A stretch of DNA of 64,000 bases. Origin: Halomonas salinarum (GTDB taxonomy: Bacteria; Pseudomonadota; Gammaproteobacteria; Pseudomonadales; Halomonadaceae). The stretch covers positions 177,619 to 241,618 of the forward strand of contig NZ_WWNB01000003.1 in NCBI RefSeq assembly GCF_012062845.1, given 5' to 3'. The notes under the pieces are model-generated. The model searched no databases. It was not told the DNA's origin and saw nothing but the letters and a program-made list of their open reading frames with translations. Positions 44,802 to 54,024 of this stretch are shown here, piece after piece; position 1 is the first letter of the stretch; every line of letters starts with the position of its first letter. Both the position numbers and the translations under genes were made by a program.

Positions 44802-46622
44802 CTAGGTCCCCACTTTGCGGTAGTGATGCGCTTGCTGATTGAACAACTCGCAGTAAATTCCCTGTTGCTGCATAAGCTCGTTATGCGTTCCTGATTCGCG
44901 GATCACGCCTTGATCAAGCACGTAGATATAATCCGCCATTCTCACCGTGGAAAGCCGATGACTGATCACTAAAGCGGCACGATGGTCGATCCGCTCACGG
45001 AAGTTCGCGAACAAGTCGAATTCAGCTCCAGGATCGAGGGCGCTGGTAGGCTCATCAAGGATGATGACTTCGGACTGGTGCATGAAAGCCCGGGCTAGCG
45101 CCACTTTCTGCCATTGGCCGATGCTCAACTCCTGGCCGTCGTCGAACATGCGGGTAAGCGGCGTGTCGTAGCCGCTATGCAGGAAACGAATGAAGGGATC
45201 CGCTCCCGATTTCTTTCCCGCCGCCTCGACCAGCGGCGTCTCCTCAGGCTGACGGATATCGCCGTATCGAATGTTGCTACGTACGGTATCCGCATACTTA
45301 CCGTAATCTTGAAAAATCACGCTAAACTTTCGACGGTAGTCTTCGAGAGAGTATTCCCGGGCGTCTACTCCATCCAAAACGACACGTCCCGAACTGGGGT
45401 CGTATAGGCGGCAGAGCAACTTGATCAATGAGGTCTTGCCGGACCCATTGGCACCCACCAACGCCACAACCTGACCCGGCCGAATAGTAAGATTAATGTT
45501 GCTCAGTACTTCTCGTTGGGTTCCAGGATAGCAAAAGCTAACATTCTCAAAGCGCACTCCTGTGCTCATACGAGTCGGTAATGGCAAGGGATAATCGGGT
45601 TCAGATACAATCGGGCGCACATCCAGAAACTCAAAAAGCAGCCCTATATAGAGATGATCTTCATAGAGCCGTGACAGCTGCCCAACGAGCTCTTGCCCCA
45701 TGGACTGAGCGCGCTGAAAAACCAGCAGGAAAAGCACTAGATCACCGACGCTGTTGCGGCCCTCTGAGGTTTCCCATGCAAGGTAGCCTAGTGCCGAGAA
45801 AAAAGCGGCCGTGGCCACTGCCGACACACCAACCTCGACAATGGTCCTCTGGCGGCTGATGACCAATCTTTCTTCTCGAATCAGCGCTTTAAGTTCGGCA
45901 TATCTTTCACGAAGGAAGTCACCGAGCTGATTCAGACGAAGTTCTTTAGCGTGGATGTCCGACGTCAAAAGCCAGTCCAGGTAGCCCGCCCGACGCTCCA
46001 TCTGTGTCCGCTTGTGCTGCCAATCGAAGAGCCGACGAGTAAAGCGCAGCCTAACCAACAGCGCAGGTAAAATGGCCACCAGAAGCAGCGGTAGTAGCAT
46101 CCAATTTATAGTGGCCAGCAGCACAACGATGGCGGCAAGCATCAGCGTATTCTTGATCAGCAACATCAGGTTATTGACGACCTGCACAGGACGCTGATTG
46201 CCTGACGCGCGGGCGCGCTGCAAGGTGTCGAAATAGCGCGGGCTCTCGTAGAAAGCCAGATCCGCACGCACTGCCCGCTCATGGATGTCCTTGTCAATAC
46301 TCTCCGATACCAGCAATCCCTGGGTTTCTCTGGCAAGCCCGGAAAACCCTCGGGCGGCCAAAAACCCCAGCGAGCATAAGCCTGTAGCGGCCACCGCCCA
46401 GAGTACGTAACGAATACCATCTGCTGGTCCTTCACTGCTCAGCATGGTCGTCACGACATCGACTAGCTGCTTGAGGAGAAATAGCACCGCCAAGCCAAAG
46501 ACAATCTCAAGCACCATCAGGCCAGTGGATATCAAGGTCCACTTTCTACTGCTGGCCCAAAGGATGGGAAAAATGCGACACAAGGTGGAAAGTGGCGCCA
46601 TCAACTTGGCTATGGAAAGCAT
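44802..46622 (-). CDS. ABC exporter of the lasso peptide (LasD/McjD type)
   Basis: 606 residues, a membrane-ATPase fusion half-transporter. About six membrane helices lie in residues 30-300. The ATPase domain has Walker A LVGANGSGKTSLIKLL, Q-loop IFQDYGKYADT, signature ELSIGQWQKVALARA and Walker B VIILDEPTSALDPGAE, with the H-loop LVISHRLS. No C39 peptidase domain, so leader removal is done elsewhere. It would export the mature peptide and give immunity. Its stop is 36 bases before the cyclase start. Confidence 0.9.
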   Translation of the reverse strand: MLSIAKLMAPLSTLCRIFPILWASSRKWTLISTGLMVLEIVFGLAVLFLLKQLVDVVTTMLSSEGPADGIRYVLWAVAATGLCSLGFLAARGFSGLARETQGLLVSESIDKDIHERAVRADLAFYESPRYFDTLQRARASGNQRPVQVVNNLMLLIKNTLMLAAIVVLLATINWMLLPLLLVAILPALLVRLRFTRRLFDWQHKRTQMERRAGYLDWLLTSDIHAKELRLNQLGDFLRERYAELKALIREERLVISRQRTIVEVGVSAVATAAFFSALGYLAWETSEGRNSVGDLVLFLLVFQRAQSMGQELVGQLSRLYEDHLYIGLLFEFLDVRPIVSEPDYPLPLPTRMSTGVRFENVSFCYPGTQREVLSNINLTIRPGQVVALVGANGSGKTSLIKLLCRLYDPSSGRVVLDGVDAREYSLEDYRRKFSVIFQDYGKYADTVRSNIRYGDIRQPEETPLVEAAGKKSGADPFIRFLHSGYDTPLTRMFDDGQELSIGQWQKVALARAFMHQSEVIILDEPTSALDPGAEFDLFANFRERIDHRAALVISHRLSTVRMADYIYVLDQGVIRESGTHNELMQQQGIYCELFNQQAHHYRKVGT

Positions 46623-46652
46623 AACGTTCCCGGGTGCTAGTCAGTGTCGAGA

Positions 46653-47891
46653 TTAGTCCCAGCGGCGACGGCTCTCTCGCCAGGGTCGCAGGGGTCGATA
46701 CAGCCATTGCCAGGTTCGGGGCAATGGCCACCCGTGGTAATCGGCATAGCTTGGTCGAAAAATGCGCAGCCAGCCCAACAGTTGCCAGCGAAGTCGATGG
46801 CTACGATCTGTCTGCCAGTGAAAGGCAAAATCCGGGGTCGGCTTCAGTTCGCCCAATCGATGTTCGAGCTCAAGATCCCCTTGCATGGCCTCAAGCGAAC
46901 GTTTCAACAGCTCATTGACTCGCTCGTCATCGTGGCCTTGAGGGTCAAATTCGGGTGAGCCCAATAGCTCGGACATTCTCAAACATACCTCCACCGTGGC
47001 GCTTAAGCCGTGACGCTCGGCGCAGGCAAGGGCTCTCTGCCGATCGAAGCTCGGGTGACGCTGAATCGCGTCAAGGTCTACCAACCAGTGCAGGCGAGAC
47101 CAAAAATGCTTGGTATGGTGCCAGCAGATGTATACGAAGAGCTCATCGGTTGGCAGAACCGACACATCCGAACTGCCCACGCGGGCCGACTCGGCCCGAT
47201 CTATGAGCCCACGCGAATCGTAAACCGTGCCGATATTATCGATTCTAGAGTGGAACTCGATGGCAATGCCCCGCGGTGAAAGCAGCGTTATCACTTTCTG
47301 GTGGCACGCAACGAAATCCAAACTGGCGGGAGTATTGGTCAGTTCCTGAGGGTCAAGCGCCTTATACCCCGCGACCAATGCACGATCCAACAACTCTGCC
47401 ATTCGTCCTCGGGGCACTAAGATATCGATATCCCGAGAGAAGCGCATGGCGGGCTCATCGTAGTAGCACACAGCCAGCGATGGCCCCTTGAACGTCACAT
47501 AAGGGATTTCCAACGGTTCCAGCAGCTGCTGATGAATCTCTGCCAGGCTAGCGATCATATTCAGGTCGTGCCTATACTGGCCCATTACCTGCTGCTTCAT
47601 TAGGGCCAGCTGCTTTGCAGGCAACGAAGGTGGCTCAAGGTGACACAGGTGACGATAGACCAGGGGGAGGACAAAGCGATGAGTCGCCATGTGGTGAACC
47701 GCCTCCCAGTCCTCCACCTCATCGCAGAGACCCCGTGCCGCCCGTTCCTGGGTGCCGTCAAGTTTCAAGCGAGACAACAGAAGCAACAGGCGAAACTCTG
47801 TGCTCAGTGTTAGTGATTGAGAGGAGGAAGCCACCTTGTCATATCCTTCTGACGATGCTGCCGAGCCAATGATGACGCAAGGGCCTCGCAA
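46653..47891 (-). CDS. Nucleotidyltransferase-family protein of the lasso cluster
   Basis: 412 residues of the NTP_transf_5-like family. The core is LEIPYVTFKGPSLAVCYYDE followed by MRFSRDIDILVPRGRMAELL, the DxD metal site, and later AIEFHSRID. Such proteins recur with HPr-like kinases in lasso clusters; in the pseudomycoidin pathway the homologue is reported to glycosylate the phosphorylated peptide. It is the first gene of the minus-strand block. The N-terminal 20-30 residues look atypical, so the true start may be downstream. Confidence 0.8.
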   Translation of the reverse strand: MRGPCVIIGSAASSEGYDKVASSSQSLTLSTEFRLLLLLSRLKLDGTQERAARGLCDEVEDWEAVHHMATHRFVLPLVYRHLCHLEPPSLPAKQLALMKQQVMGQYRHDLNMIASLAEIHQQLLEPLEIPYVTFKGPSLAVCYYDEPAMRFSRDIDILVPRGRMAELLDRALVAGYKALDPQELTNTPASLDFVACHQKVITLLSPRGIAIEFHSRIDNIGTVYDSRGLIDRAESARVGSSDVSVLPTDELFVYICWHHTKHFWSRLHWLVDLDAIQRHPSFDRQRALACAERHGLSATVEVCLRMSELLGSPEFDPQGHDDERVNELLKRSLEAMQGDLELEHRLGELKPTPDFAFHWQTDRSHRLRWQLLGWLRIFRPSYADYHGWPLPRTWQWLYRPLRPWRESRRRWD

Positions 47892-48115
47892 TATGAGAGC
47901 CCCTTGCTCCTCACCTCAAGGTAACATAAAAATACAAAAAGATGCTTTTTGTTGCTTGATGGGGACGATCTGCTAATTTGGCTGATAAGGAAACAGACTT
48001 GATGGCAGCGCATTGCTTGGTACCAACACTCGCTCAAGACCCAATGCGAAACGCCCCACCGAATGATGGGCCGGCAGTATGACTGGCCCACAGACTAGGA
48101 CCTTGTATCGCCGTC

Positions 48116-49084
48116 ATGAATGACTCGAACCAGTTACGTCCAGAGGCCATCTGCGATACCCAAAAGGCCTTTCAAATCAAGGTACCCTGGACGGTACCAG
48201 CCTTCTATGAGGCCGACTCTCACGTACCTGAACAGGACGACGCCTTTCGCTTCGTCCACGAGGTAACACGCGCATTGTTGTTAGGCTTTGCCCATAATCG
48301 CAGGGTCTACCTGCATGGCCCCCATGGGAGCGGAAAGTCCTCGCATATTGAGCAGGTTGCCGCCCGACTGAATTGGCCCTGTATGCGCGTCAATCTGGAC
48401 GGACACGTCACGCGTGCAGACCTGATCGGCAGAGACATGGTCATGATTCGCGATGGCCATCAAGTGACTGAGTTCGTGCCGGGGATGCTGGTATGGGCTA
48501 TGCAGCGCCCCATGGCGCTGATTTTCGATGAATACGACGCCGGCCGCCCTGACGTCATGTTCGTGATACAGCGGGTACTGGAATCCTCCGGCAAGCTGAC
48601 ACTTCTCGATCAAAACCAGGTGATTACCCCTCACCCGGACTTTCGCTTGTTCGCCACAGCCAACACGGCGGGCCAGGGTGATCCCAGCGGCCTTTACGCC
48701 GGCACTCAAGCGCTTAACCAAGCCCAACTGGACCGCTGGCAGGTCATTACCGAACTGGGCTACATGCCCGCAGAGCAGGAAGAAGCCATCTTACAGTCAC
48801 GCCTACCTGACCTACCCCATGTCAGCATTGCGAGAATGGTGGCTTTCGCTAACTTGGCACGCCGAGCATTTGAACAAGGAGACCTATCCTCACTGATATC
48901 GCTACGCACCCTGGTGTCCTGGGGTGAAAATGCCGCCCTCCTCGCCGACACCCACGAGGCAATGCGCATGACCTTCTTCAACCGCTGCGACGAAACAGAA
49001 CGCCCACTCATCAACGAGATCTACCAGCGCTGCTTCGACGTCGACCTTTATCTGGACAGTCGTGATGCCAGCCCTCTCTACTGA
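48116..49084 (+). CDS. CobS-like AAA+ ATPase in the lasso island
   Basis: 322 residues closely resembling cobaltochelatase subunit CobS. Walker A is GPHGSGKSS (68-76), followed by HIEQVAARLNWPCMRVNLDG. Walker B is ALIFDEYDAGRPDVMFVIQR. Further CobS-type blocks are GKLTLLDQNQVITPHPDFRL, FATANTAGQGDPSGLY and the C-terminal LINEIYQRCFDVDLY. CobS drives cobalt insertion with CobT and CobN, but no CobN or cobalamin gene is present. It overlaps the CobT-like gene and leads the operon that contains the second lasso cyclase, so a role in peptide maturation or protein remodelling is inferred. Confidence 0.88.
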   Translation: MNDSNQLRPEAICDTQKAFQIKVPWTVPAFYEADSHVPEQDDAFRFVHEVTRALLLGFAHNRRVYLHGPHGSGKSSHIEQVAARLNWPCMRVNLDGHVTRADLIGRDMVMIRDGHQVTEFVPGMLVWAMQRPMALIFDEYDAGRPDVMFVIQRVLESSGKLTLLDQNQVITPHPDFRLFATANTAGQGDPSGLYAGTQALNQAQLDRWQVITELGYMPAEQEEAILQSRLPDLPHVSIARMVAFANLARRAFEQGDLSSLISLRTLVSWGENAALLADTHEAMRMTFFNRCDETERPLINEIYQRCFDVDLYLDSRDASPLY

Positions 49085-50747
49085 CACATCACGATGTGAG
49101 GAACTTGCCGCAGCCTGGGAGCGAACCTACGCTGCCGGCAGAGAGGTACCACACCATCTCCCTCTTCTTACGCTCTGGGATGTCCCGACACGAAGCACTG
49201 CCGATGCGCTGGCAGCATGGCGCCGCTGGCATGGCACTTCTCAGGAAGAACGCTTCAGCGATGAACAGCGACCGTGGTATGACGCACTAGAGCGCGCACG
49301 CGTTGAAACACTGGCTAGTGCCAAGCTACCCGGCATGGCCAGCAATCTGGCCGAATTGGTAAACAGCGACAACGAGGGGGGTGCCAAGGAAGAACTCTAT
49401 CGCATAGCGCGCCTAGTCTTCACCGGCAAGCGTCCAACTCAACTTGCTTTACTGGCCCCTCCCGCCTCCTCAGACGAATCCTCTTGGCTTGCTCATCTGA
49501 TGAAATCCCTGCCCAGCCGTAAGCGGCAAGCCAGCGTGACCATCGCTAAAGCTGACATCTCTGAGCACCAATTGATGGAGGCCCTGAGTGGCGCTATCGA
49601 GCATCTTGACGACGATATAGCTTTCACCGATTGCCTAGTGGAGCTCATCGACAAACTGGCTCCGCTCAACCCCACCACGACCTCGTATTCATCTGAACCA
49701 CAATCAATTAGTGCTGAAACGCGTGGCAAGAATGAGCAAGACCGCGAAGATGAAGCCGGGGACATGGAAAAAGGGCGCCCTAACCGGCGCAGCCTGGCCG
49801 AGGAGTTGGAGGAGCGCGACGATAAACGCCAAGGGTATGCAGTATTTTCACGGCAGTGGGATGAGGAACAACCTGCCAGCCGCTGGGCCACGGAAGACGA
49901 TGCCGTCGCTCTGTGTCAGCTCGACACAATAGATCGGCGAAGAGTGCGTCATCTGGCACATCGCCTACAGCGCAAACTGATGTCAGCCCGCCAGCGCCAC
50001 TGGCAATTCGACCAGGAAGAAGGCCGATTGGACGGCCGCAGGCTAGCTCGCCTGATAGGCGACACTCCGACGCGAAGGGTCTTTCGCTACGAACAGACCA
50101 GTCCCTTGACTGATGCCTGCGTCACCCTTCTGGTTGACCAGTCAGGCTCCATGAGCAGCCGACGGCGTCACATGGCGGCGCTGGCCATCGACTTGGCCGT
50201 GCATACCCTGGAGATCTGTCAAATCCGCTGCGAAGTGCTGGGCTTCACTACCCGCTATACGGCAGACAATCCGCTGGTAGAACAATGGCGCCTTCAGGAT
50301 CTGGCCAGCCCACCCGGGCGGCTCAACGCCATTCGCCACATAATATACAAGTCAGTTGACCAGCCATGGCGTCGCGTAAGACCACAACTCGGCTTGCTGC
50401 TACGCGAGTCCCCCGGGCATGAAAACATCGATGGCGAGGCACTTCACTGGGCCGCTACGCGCTTGTCACGCCAGCCCGAACCTCACAAGATTCTGGTCGT
50501 GCTTTCCGATGGCGCGCCCTATGACAAAGTCACTGCTCAAGCCAACGGCCGTGACTTCCTTGAGCGACACCTACGCCATGTCATCAGCGAAGTGGAGTGC
50601 AGCCCGATCCACCTGGCCGCCATTGGCACGGGACAGGACGTGGGCCGCTTCTACCGTCAGGTCATGACCGTGCGACAGCCCGACGAGGTAGCTAATAGGC
50701 TCTTCGAGCAGCTGGGAGAACTACTGACTACCAGGAGGTCATCATGA
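49065..50747 (+). CDS. CobT-like VWA protein in the lasso island
   Basis: 560 residues. A helical N-terminal half and a charged linker (about 205-255) precede a C-terminal VWA domain with MIDAS LLVDQSGSMS (356-364). CobT-specific blocks are APPGRLN-like SPPGRLNAIRHIIYKSVDQP, NIDGEALHWAATRL, VVLSDGAPYD and FLERHLRHVI. CobT is the VWA partner of CobS. ATG 49065 overlaps the cobS-like gene by 20 bases, and its stop overlaps the lasso cyclase start by 4 bases (ATGA). This ties the pair to the lasso pathway. Confidence 0.88.
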   Translation: MPALSTDTSRCEELAAAWERTYAAGREVPHHLPLLTLWDVPTRSTADALAAWRRWHGTSQEERFSDEQRPWYDALERARVETLASAKLPGMASNLAELVNSDNEGGAKEELYRIARLVFTGKRPTQLALLAPPASSDESSWLAHLMKSLPSRKRQASVTIAKADISEHQLMEALSGAIEHLDDDIAFTDCLVELIDKLAPLNPTTTSYSSEPQSISAETRGKNEQDREDEAGDMEKGRPNRRSLAEELEERDDKRQGYAVFSRQWDEEQPASRWATEDDAVALCQLDTIDRRRVRHLAHRLQRKLMSARQRHWQFDQEEGRLDGRRLARLIGDTPTRRVFRYEQTSPLTDACVTLLVDQSGSMSSRRRHMAALAIDLAVHTLEICQIRCEVLGFTTRYTADNPLVEQWRLQDLASPPGRLNAIRHIIYKSVDQPWRRVRPQLGLLLRESPGHENIDGEALHWAATRLSRQPEPHKILVVLSDGAPYDKVTAQANGRDFLERHLRHVISEVECSPIHLAAIGTGQDVGRFYRQVMTVRQPDEVANRLFEQLGELLTTRRSS

Positions 50748-52684
50748 GTGCCATCGCCGGCCTGATCCATATAGACGGCAGCCGCCTGGATCGCGACACG
50801 CTACATCGCATGCAGTCCCTGCTCGCGCCATATGGCCGGGATGCCCAGCACAGCTGGCACCAAGGCAGTGGAGGACTGACGCGCACCCTGCTTCGCATCA
50901 CCCCCGAGGATAGCCTCGACCAGCAGCCTATGTGGCATTCTCGACAACAGCTGGCGCTGGCATTCGACGGCCGATTGGATAATCGCGAGGAACTCATCGC
51001 GAAACTGGAGATCACTCAGAGCAGCGCCAACCGAATGGCTGATAGCGAACTGGCCTTACACGCGTGCATCCGCTGGGACAGCGACGCTCCGGCTCATCTG
51101 CTTGGAGACTATGCCCTGGCCTGCTGGCAACCACGTCGCCAGCGACTATGGCTTGCTCGTGATGCCTTGGGCATGCGTCCGCTGTTCTGGTATCGCACCG
51201 ATAACCTCTTTGCCTTCGCCAGCATGCCCAAGGCCCTTTTTGCCGTCCCTGGCCTGACAAAGGCCCTATGCGAGGAGAGCCTCCACGACTATCTCTGTAT
51301 GATGCCAATGAGCGGGCCTCAATCTATGTACAAGGAGGTATTCCGAGTTGAGCCTGGAGAGATTGTAGAGCTTTATAAAGGCAGGATATCAAAGCACTAC
51401 TACTTCCGCTTCGACCCCGACCGGGAGATTCGGCTCGCAAGTAATGACGATTACGCTGAAGGCCTCAAGGAGCAGCTAGAGCGTGCCACCCAGCGTCGGT
51501 TAAGAAGCCGAGGGCCCATTGCCTCGCACTTGAGCTCGGGGCTGGACAGTTCGGCAGTAACTGCCGTTGCGGCAAGGTTGCTGCAAGGCAAGGGCGAGTC
51601 ATTGCTCGCTTACACTGCTGCACCCCGTGAAGGATTCAATGGACCGGTCCCCTCACATCGACACGTAGATGAAACATTGGGCGCAAAGTCACTGGTCAAG
51701 CAATTCGACAACATTGAGCACATCATTCTGCGGCGTGATAAAGACTCAACGCCACTTGATGACCTGCAGGCGATAATCGAACAGCTCGATCGCGCCCCTC
51801 TCAACGCCTGCAACATGCAATGGGAGCAAGCGATACGCGAGGATGCTGCTCAGCGAAATGTCAAGGTATTGCTAAATGGCAACCTGGGGAATATCAGCAT
51901 TTCGCACGATGGCATGCCATATCTTCCCTGGCTCCTCTTGCACGGTCGATGGTTGCTTCTCGCAAAGCACTATCGGCAGCTAAAACACCGCAATCCGAGC
52001 TTACACTGGCGCCGAATGGTTCGTCCCTGGTGTATGCCGCTGGTGCCCAACACGCTTTGGAGGGCACGTGAGCACGCTAAGGGTAGAATCGCCTCGCTGT
52101 TCGACTACTCGGCAATTAATCCAAGCTGGTCGCGACATATGAATAGTGAGAAGCGCGCACGCAGAATGGGCTTTGACCTGAGCCACCAGCCCAGTTGGCA
52201 GGGGCGAAAACAACGTATCACTTCGCTCTATCGAATCGATATCGGTGAGTACAACGCCAGCACCAACGTGCACGGTATGGAGGACCGAGATCCAACTGCT
52301 GATCGCGAACTGATGGCCTTCTGCTTAGCGGTGCCTGAGTCACAATATATGGGGGGTGGTCAAACCAAATGGCTGATACGCCGCGCTATGCGCGGTACGC
52401 TTCCAGGTGAGATTCTTGATACGGTGACCCGTGGCATACAAGCACCGGACTGGCATGAGAATACTGAAAAGCTAATACCACAGATGCGTCAGGCACTCGA
52501 GAAGCTTAGGAACCATGAAAATGCTGGAACATACCTGGATATTGATGCCATGGAACAGGCCATAGAAGATTGGCCTGAGGAGGGGTGGGATGATCCTAAG
52601 GTTGAAACGCGTTTCCGATTGCAACTGCTGCGGGGTATGTCGGTAGGTGGGTTCATCCGCTATGCTGAAGAAGGAAATGAATGA
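50744..52684 (+). CDS. Asparagine-synthetase-like lasso cyclase (copy 2)
   Basis: 646 residues. The Ntn-like domain starts MSAIAGLIHIDGSRL with Ala where glutaminases have the Cys nucleophile, so it cannot use glutamine. Further blocks are GDYALACWQPRRQRLWLARD and LGMRPLFWY. The synthetase PP-loop is SHLSSGLDSSAVTAVAARLL. This is the expected layout of a lasso C protein (ATP-dependent macrolactam formation). Translationally coupled to the CobT-like gene and followed by the RRE, protease and precursor 2. Confidence 0.88.
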   Translation: MSAIAGLIHIDGSRLDRDTLHRMQSLLAPYGRDAQHSWHQGSGGLTRTLLRITPEDSLDQQPMWHSRQQLALAFDGRLDNREELIAKLEITQSSANRMADSELALHACIRWDSDAPAHLLGDYALACWQPRRQRLWLARDALGMRPLFWYRTDNLFAFASMPKALFAVPGLTKALCEESLHDYLCMMPMSGPQSMYKEVFRVEPGEIVELYKGRISKHYYFRFDPDREIRLASNDDYAEGLKEQLERATQRRLRSRGPIASHLSSGLDSSAVTAVAARLLQGKGESLLAYTAAPREGFNGPVPSHRHVDETLGAKSLVKQFDNIEHIILRRDKDSTPLDDLQAIIEQLDRAPLNACNMQWEQAIREDAAQRNVKVLLNGNLGNISISHDGMPYLPWLLLHGRWLLLAKHYRQLKHRNPSLHWRRMVRPWCMPLVPNTLWRAREHAKGRIASLFDYSAINPSWSRHMNSEKRARRMGFDLSHQPSWQGRKQRITSLYRIDIGEYNASTNVHGMEDRDPTADRELMAFCLAVPESQYMGGGQTKWLIRRAMRGTLPGEILDTVTRGIQAPDWHENTEKLIPQMRQALEKLRNHENAGTYLDIDAMEQAIEDWPEEGWDDPKVETRFRLQLLRGMSVGGFIRYAEEGNE

Positions 52685-52967
52685 TTCCCCTATCTTCGTT
52701 ACCTTAAGACTAAGCCAAGCACTATTTTCGTAAAACAGTCACTTAGGATGACCACTCATGACCATGCGCAATAGAATATTCCACAAGAATGCTATAGTAT
52801 AAAAATCGACACTGGGTCGCTTTCCATCAACAGAAAACATCACTTTGAATAACTACACTCGACGCCACACTTCTCCATCAAAAGGCAATAAGCGTGAGCA
52901 ACATGACATGCGTTTTCATGCAGGTTGTTCAATAATAAATATTATCCATCGCAGAGAGGTAGATCGC

Positions 52968-53261
52968 ATGTCACACTCACCCCCCCCGGGAAACGACACC
53001 CTCCTGCAGCGAAATCACGACGTGGTTGCCGCTGATCTGGATGGTGAGTTAGTCATGATGAATGCCGGCAAGGGAAGCTATTACGGAATTTCAGGGGTTG
53101 GGACGCGTGCCTTTGAACTATTGTCTTCGCCGGTAAGTATCAACGGCTTAGTAGAGGCTATCACTCAAGAGTACGAGGTAACTCCTGAAACATGTCGGCA
53201 AGATATAACAAAATTTGTACAGGAGTTAATGAAGAACGACATTATCCGCCCTGCGAATTAA
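52968..53261 (+). CDS. PqqD-like RiPP recognition protein (lasso B1)
   Basis: 97 residues with the winged-helix PqqD fold: VVAADLDGELVMMNAGKGSY, YGISGVGTRAFELL, then SINGLVEAITQEYEV and CRQDITKFVQELMKNDIIRP. B1 proteins bind the leader (YxxP motif) and hand it to the B2 protease. GAGAGG lies 8 bases before ATG 52968; the in-frame extension to 52845 is not family-like. Confidence 0.87.
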   Translation: MSHSPPPGNDTLLQRNHDVVAADLDGELVMMNAGKGSYYGISGVGTRAFELLSSPVSINGLVEAITQEYEVTPETCRQDITKFVQELMKNDIIRPAN

Positions 53262-53339
53262 CAGAAACGCAGATTTTATTAAAGGCACGCAACATATTCA
53301 GGCGTCGCCGATGAATTGGCGCTCGTTTTCCAGAGTGTC

Positions 53340-53861
53340 ATGGCAACGGATCTTTATACCATGCACTTCGTTCCGGGTAGCATCCACTCATTAGTCAAAA
53401 AACCAAGATTCACTAGAATCTGGCTCGGCCCTGTTTGGATCATGCTGGGCCTGAGCCGCCTAACCATTCTGACGGTCACCTTCCGACGGCTTGCACCACA
53501 TCTAGGTCAAGGGGTGGGACTACAAGCTTACACTCATTTGCTCACGCTAAAGCAAGAAAAGCGCGCCATTCAAATCGCCCACGTGATTCGGCTCGCATCA
53601 CGTTACAGCCCGTGGGTCGCTAACTGTTTCCCTCAGGCTGTCACGGCACGATTGATGCTCGGTTTAAACCGCATACCTTATGCGCTGTACTTTGGGTTGG
53701 CCAAAGATGAAAAATCTCAGGAATTTAAGGCTCATGCCTGGGTAACAGCAGGACGGATAGCGGTGACCGGTGGTCATTGTTTTACAGAATACGTAGTAGT
53801 CGGGTGCTACTTAACTAAACCATCTCATGCTGACATTAACAACAACCCCTCATACCTTTAG
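53340..53861 (+). CDS. Lasso-peptide leader protease (B2, transglutaminase-like)
   Basis: 173 residues. The Cys protease motif is PWVANCFPQAVTARLML (Cys96) and the His is in FKAHAWVTAGRIAVTGG (His132). An N-terminal hydrophobic segment (LGPVWIMLGLSRLTILTV) is usual for B2. It cleaves the leader once the precursor is presented by B1. ATG 53340 is the likely start, with a poor ribosome-binding site; an in-frame TTG lies at 53316. It is the only B2 in the island, so it may serve both precursors. Confidence 0.87.
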   Translation: MATDLYTMHFVPGSIHSLVKKPRFTRIWLGPVWIMLGLSRLTILTVTFRRLAPHLGQGVGLQAYTHLLTLKQEKRAIQIAHVIRLASRYSPWVANCFPQAVTARLMLGLNRIPYALYFGLAKDEKSQEFKAHAWVTAGRIAVTGGHCFTEYVVVGCYLTKPSHADINNNPSYL

Positions 53862-53896
53862 ACTATAAATAACATTAAATTTAAGCAGCCTTAATT

Positions 53897-53918
53897 AACC
53901 AATAATAAATTGGTTTTT
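53897..53918 (+). terminator. Small hairpin with T-run before lasso precursor 2
   Basis: Stem AACCAAT/ATTGGTT with loop AATAA, then TTT. It lies between the B2 gene and precursor 2 and may act as a weak terminator that separates the enzyme operon from an independent precursor promoter. Confidence 0.5.
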
Positions 53919-54024
53919 AGGTTGAAAAATGTTTGTTTTTGTAAGCAATGAGATTACCCTTAGGTTACATGCTGTTCGCCAGCGTGTGAAGTCTAGATAA
54001 CAGCCTAACAAGGAGGTACCTCTT

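Noticed and set aside
48116..50747. CobS/CobT pair as ordinary cobalamin biosynthesis genes
   Set aside because: No CobN or other cobalamin gene in the window, and the pair is coupled by overlap to the lasso cyclase; an ordinary role is still not excluded genome-wide.
50744..52684. Cyclase 2 as a true asparagine synthetase
   Set aside because: The N-terminal Cys nucleophile is replaced by Ala, and it sits in an operon with lasso B1, B2 and precursor genes.
53311..53394. ATG at 53311 in another frame as the true start of B2, implying a frameshift
   Set aside because: That frame stops after 27 codons, and the 53340 frame already contains the usual hydrophobic N-terminal segment.
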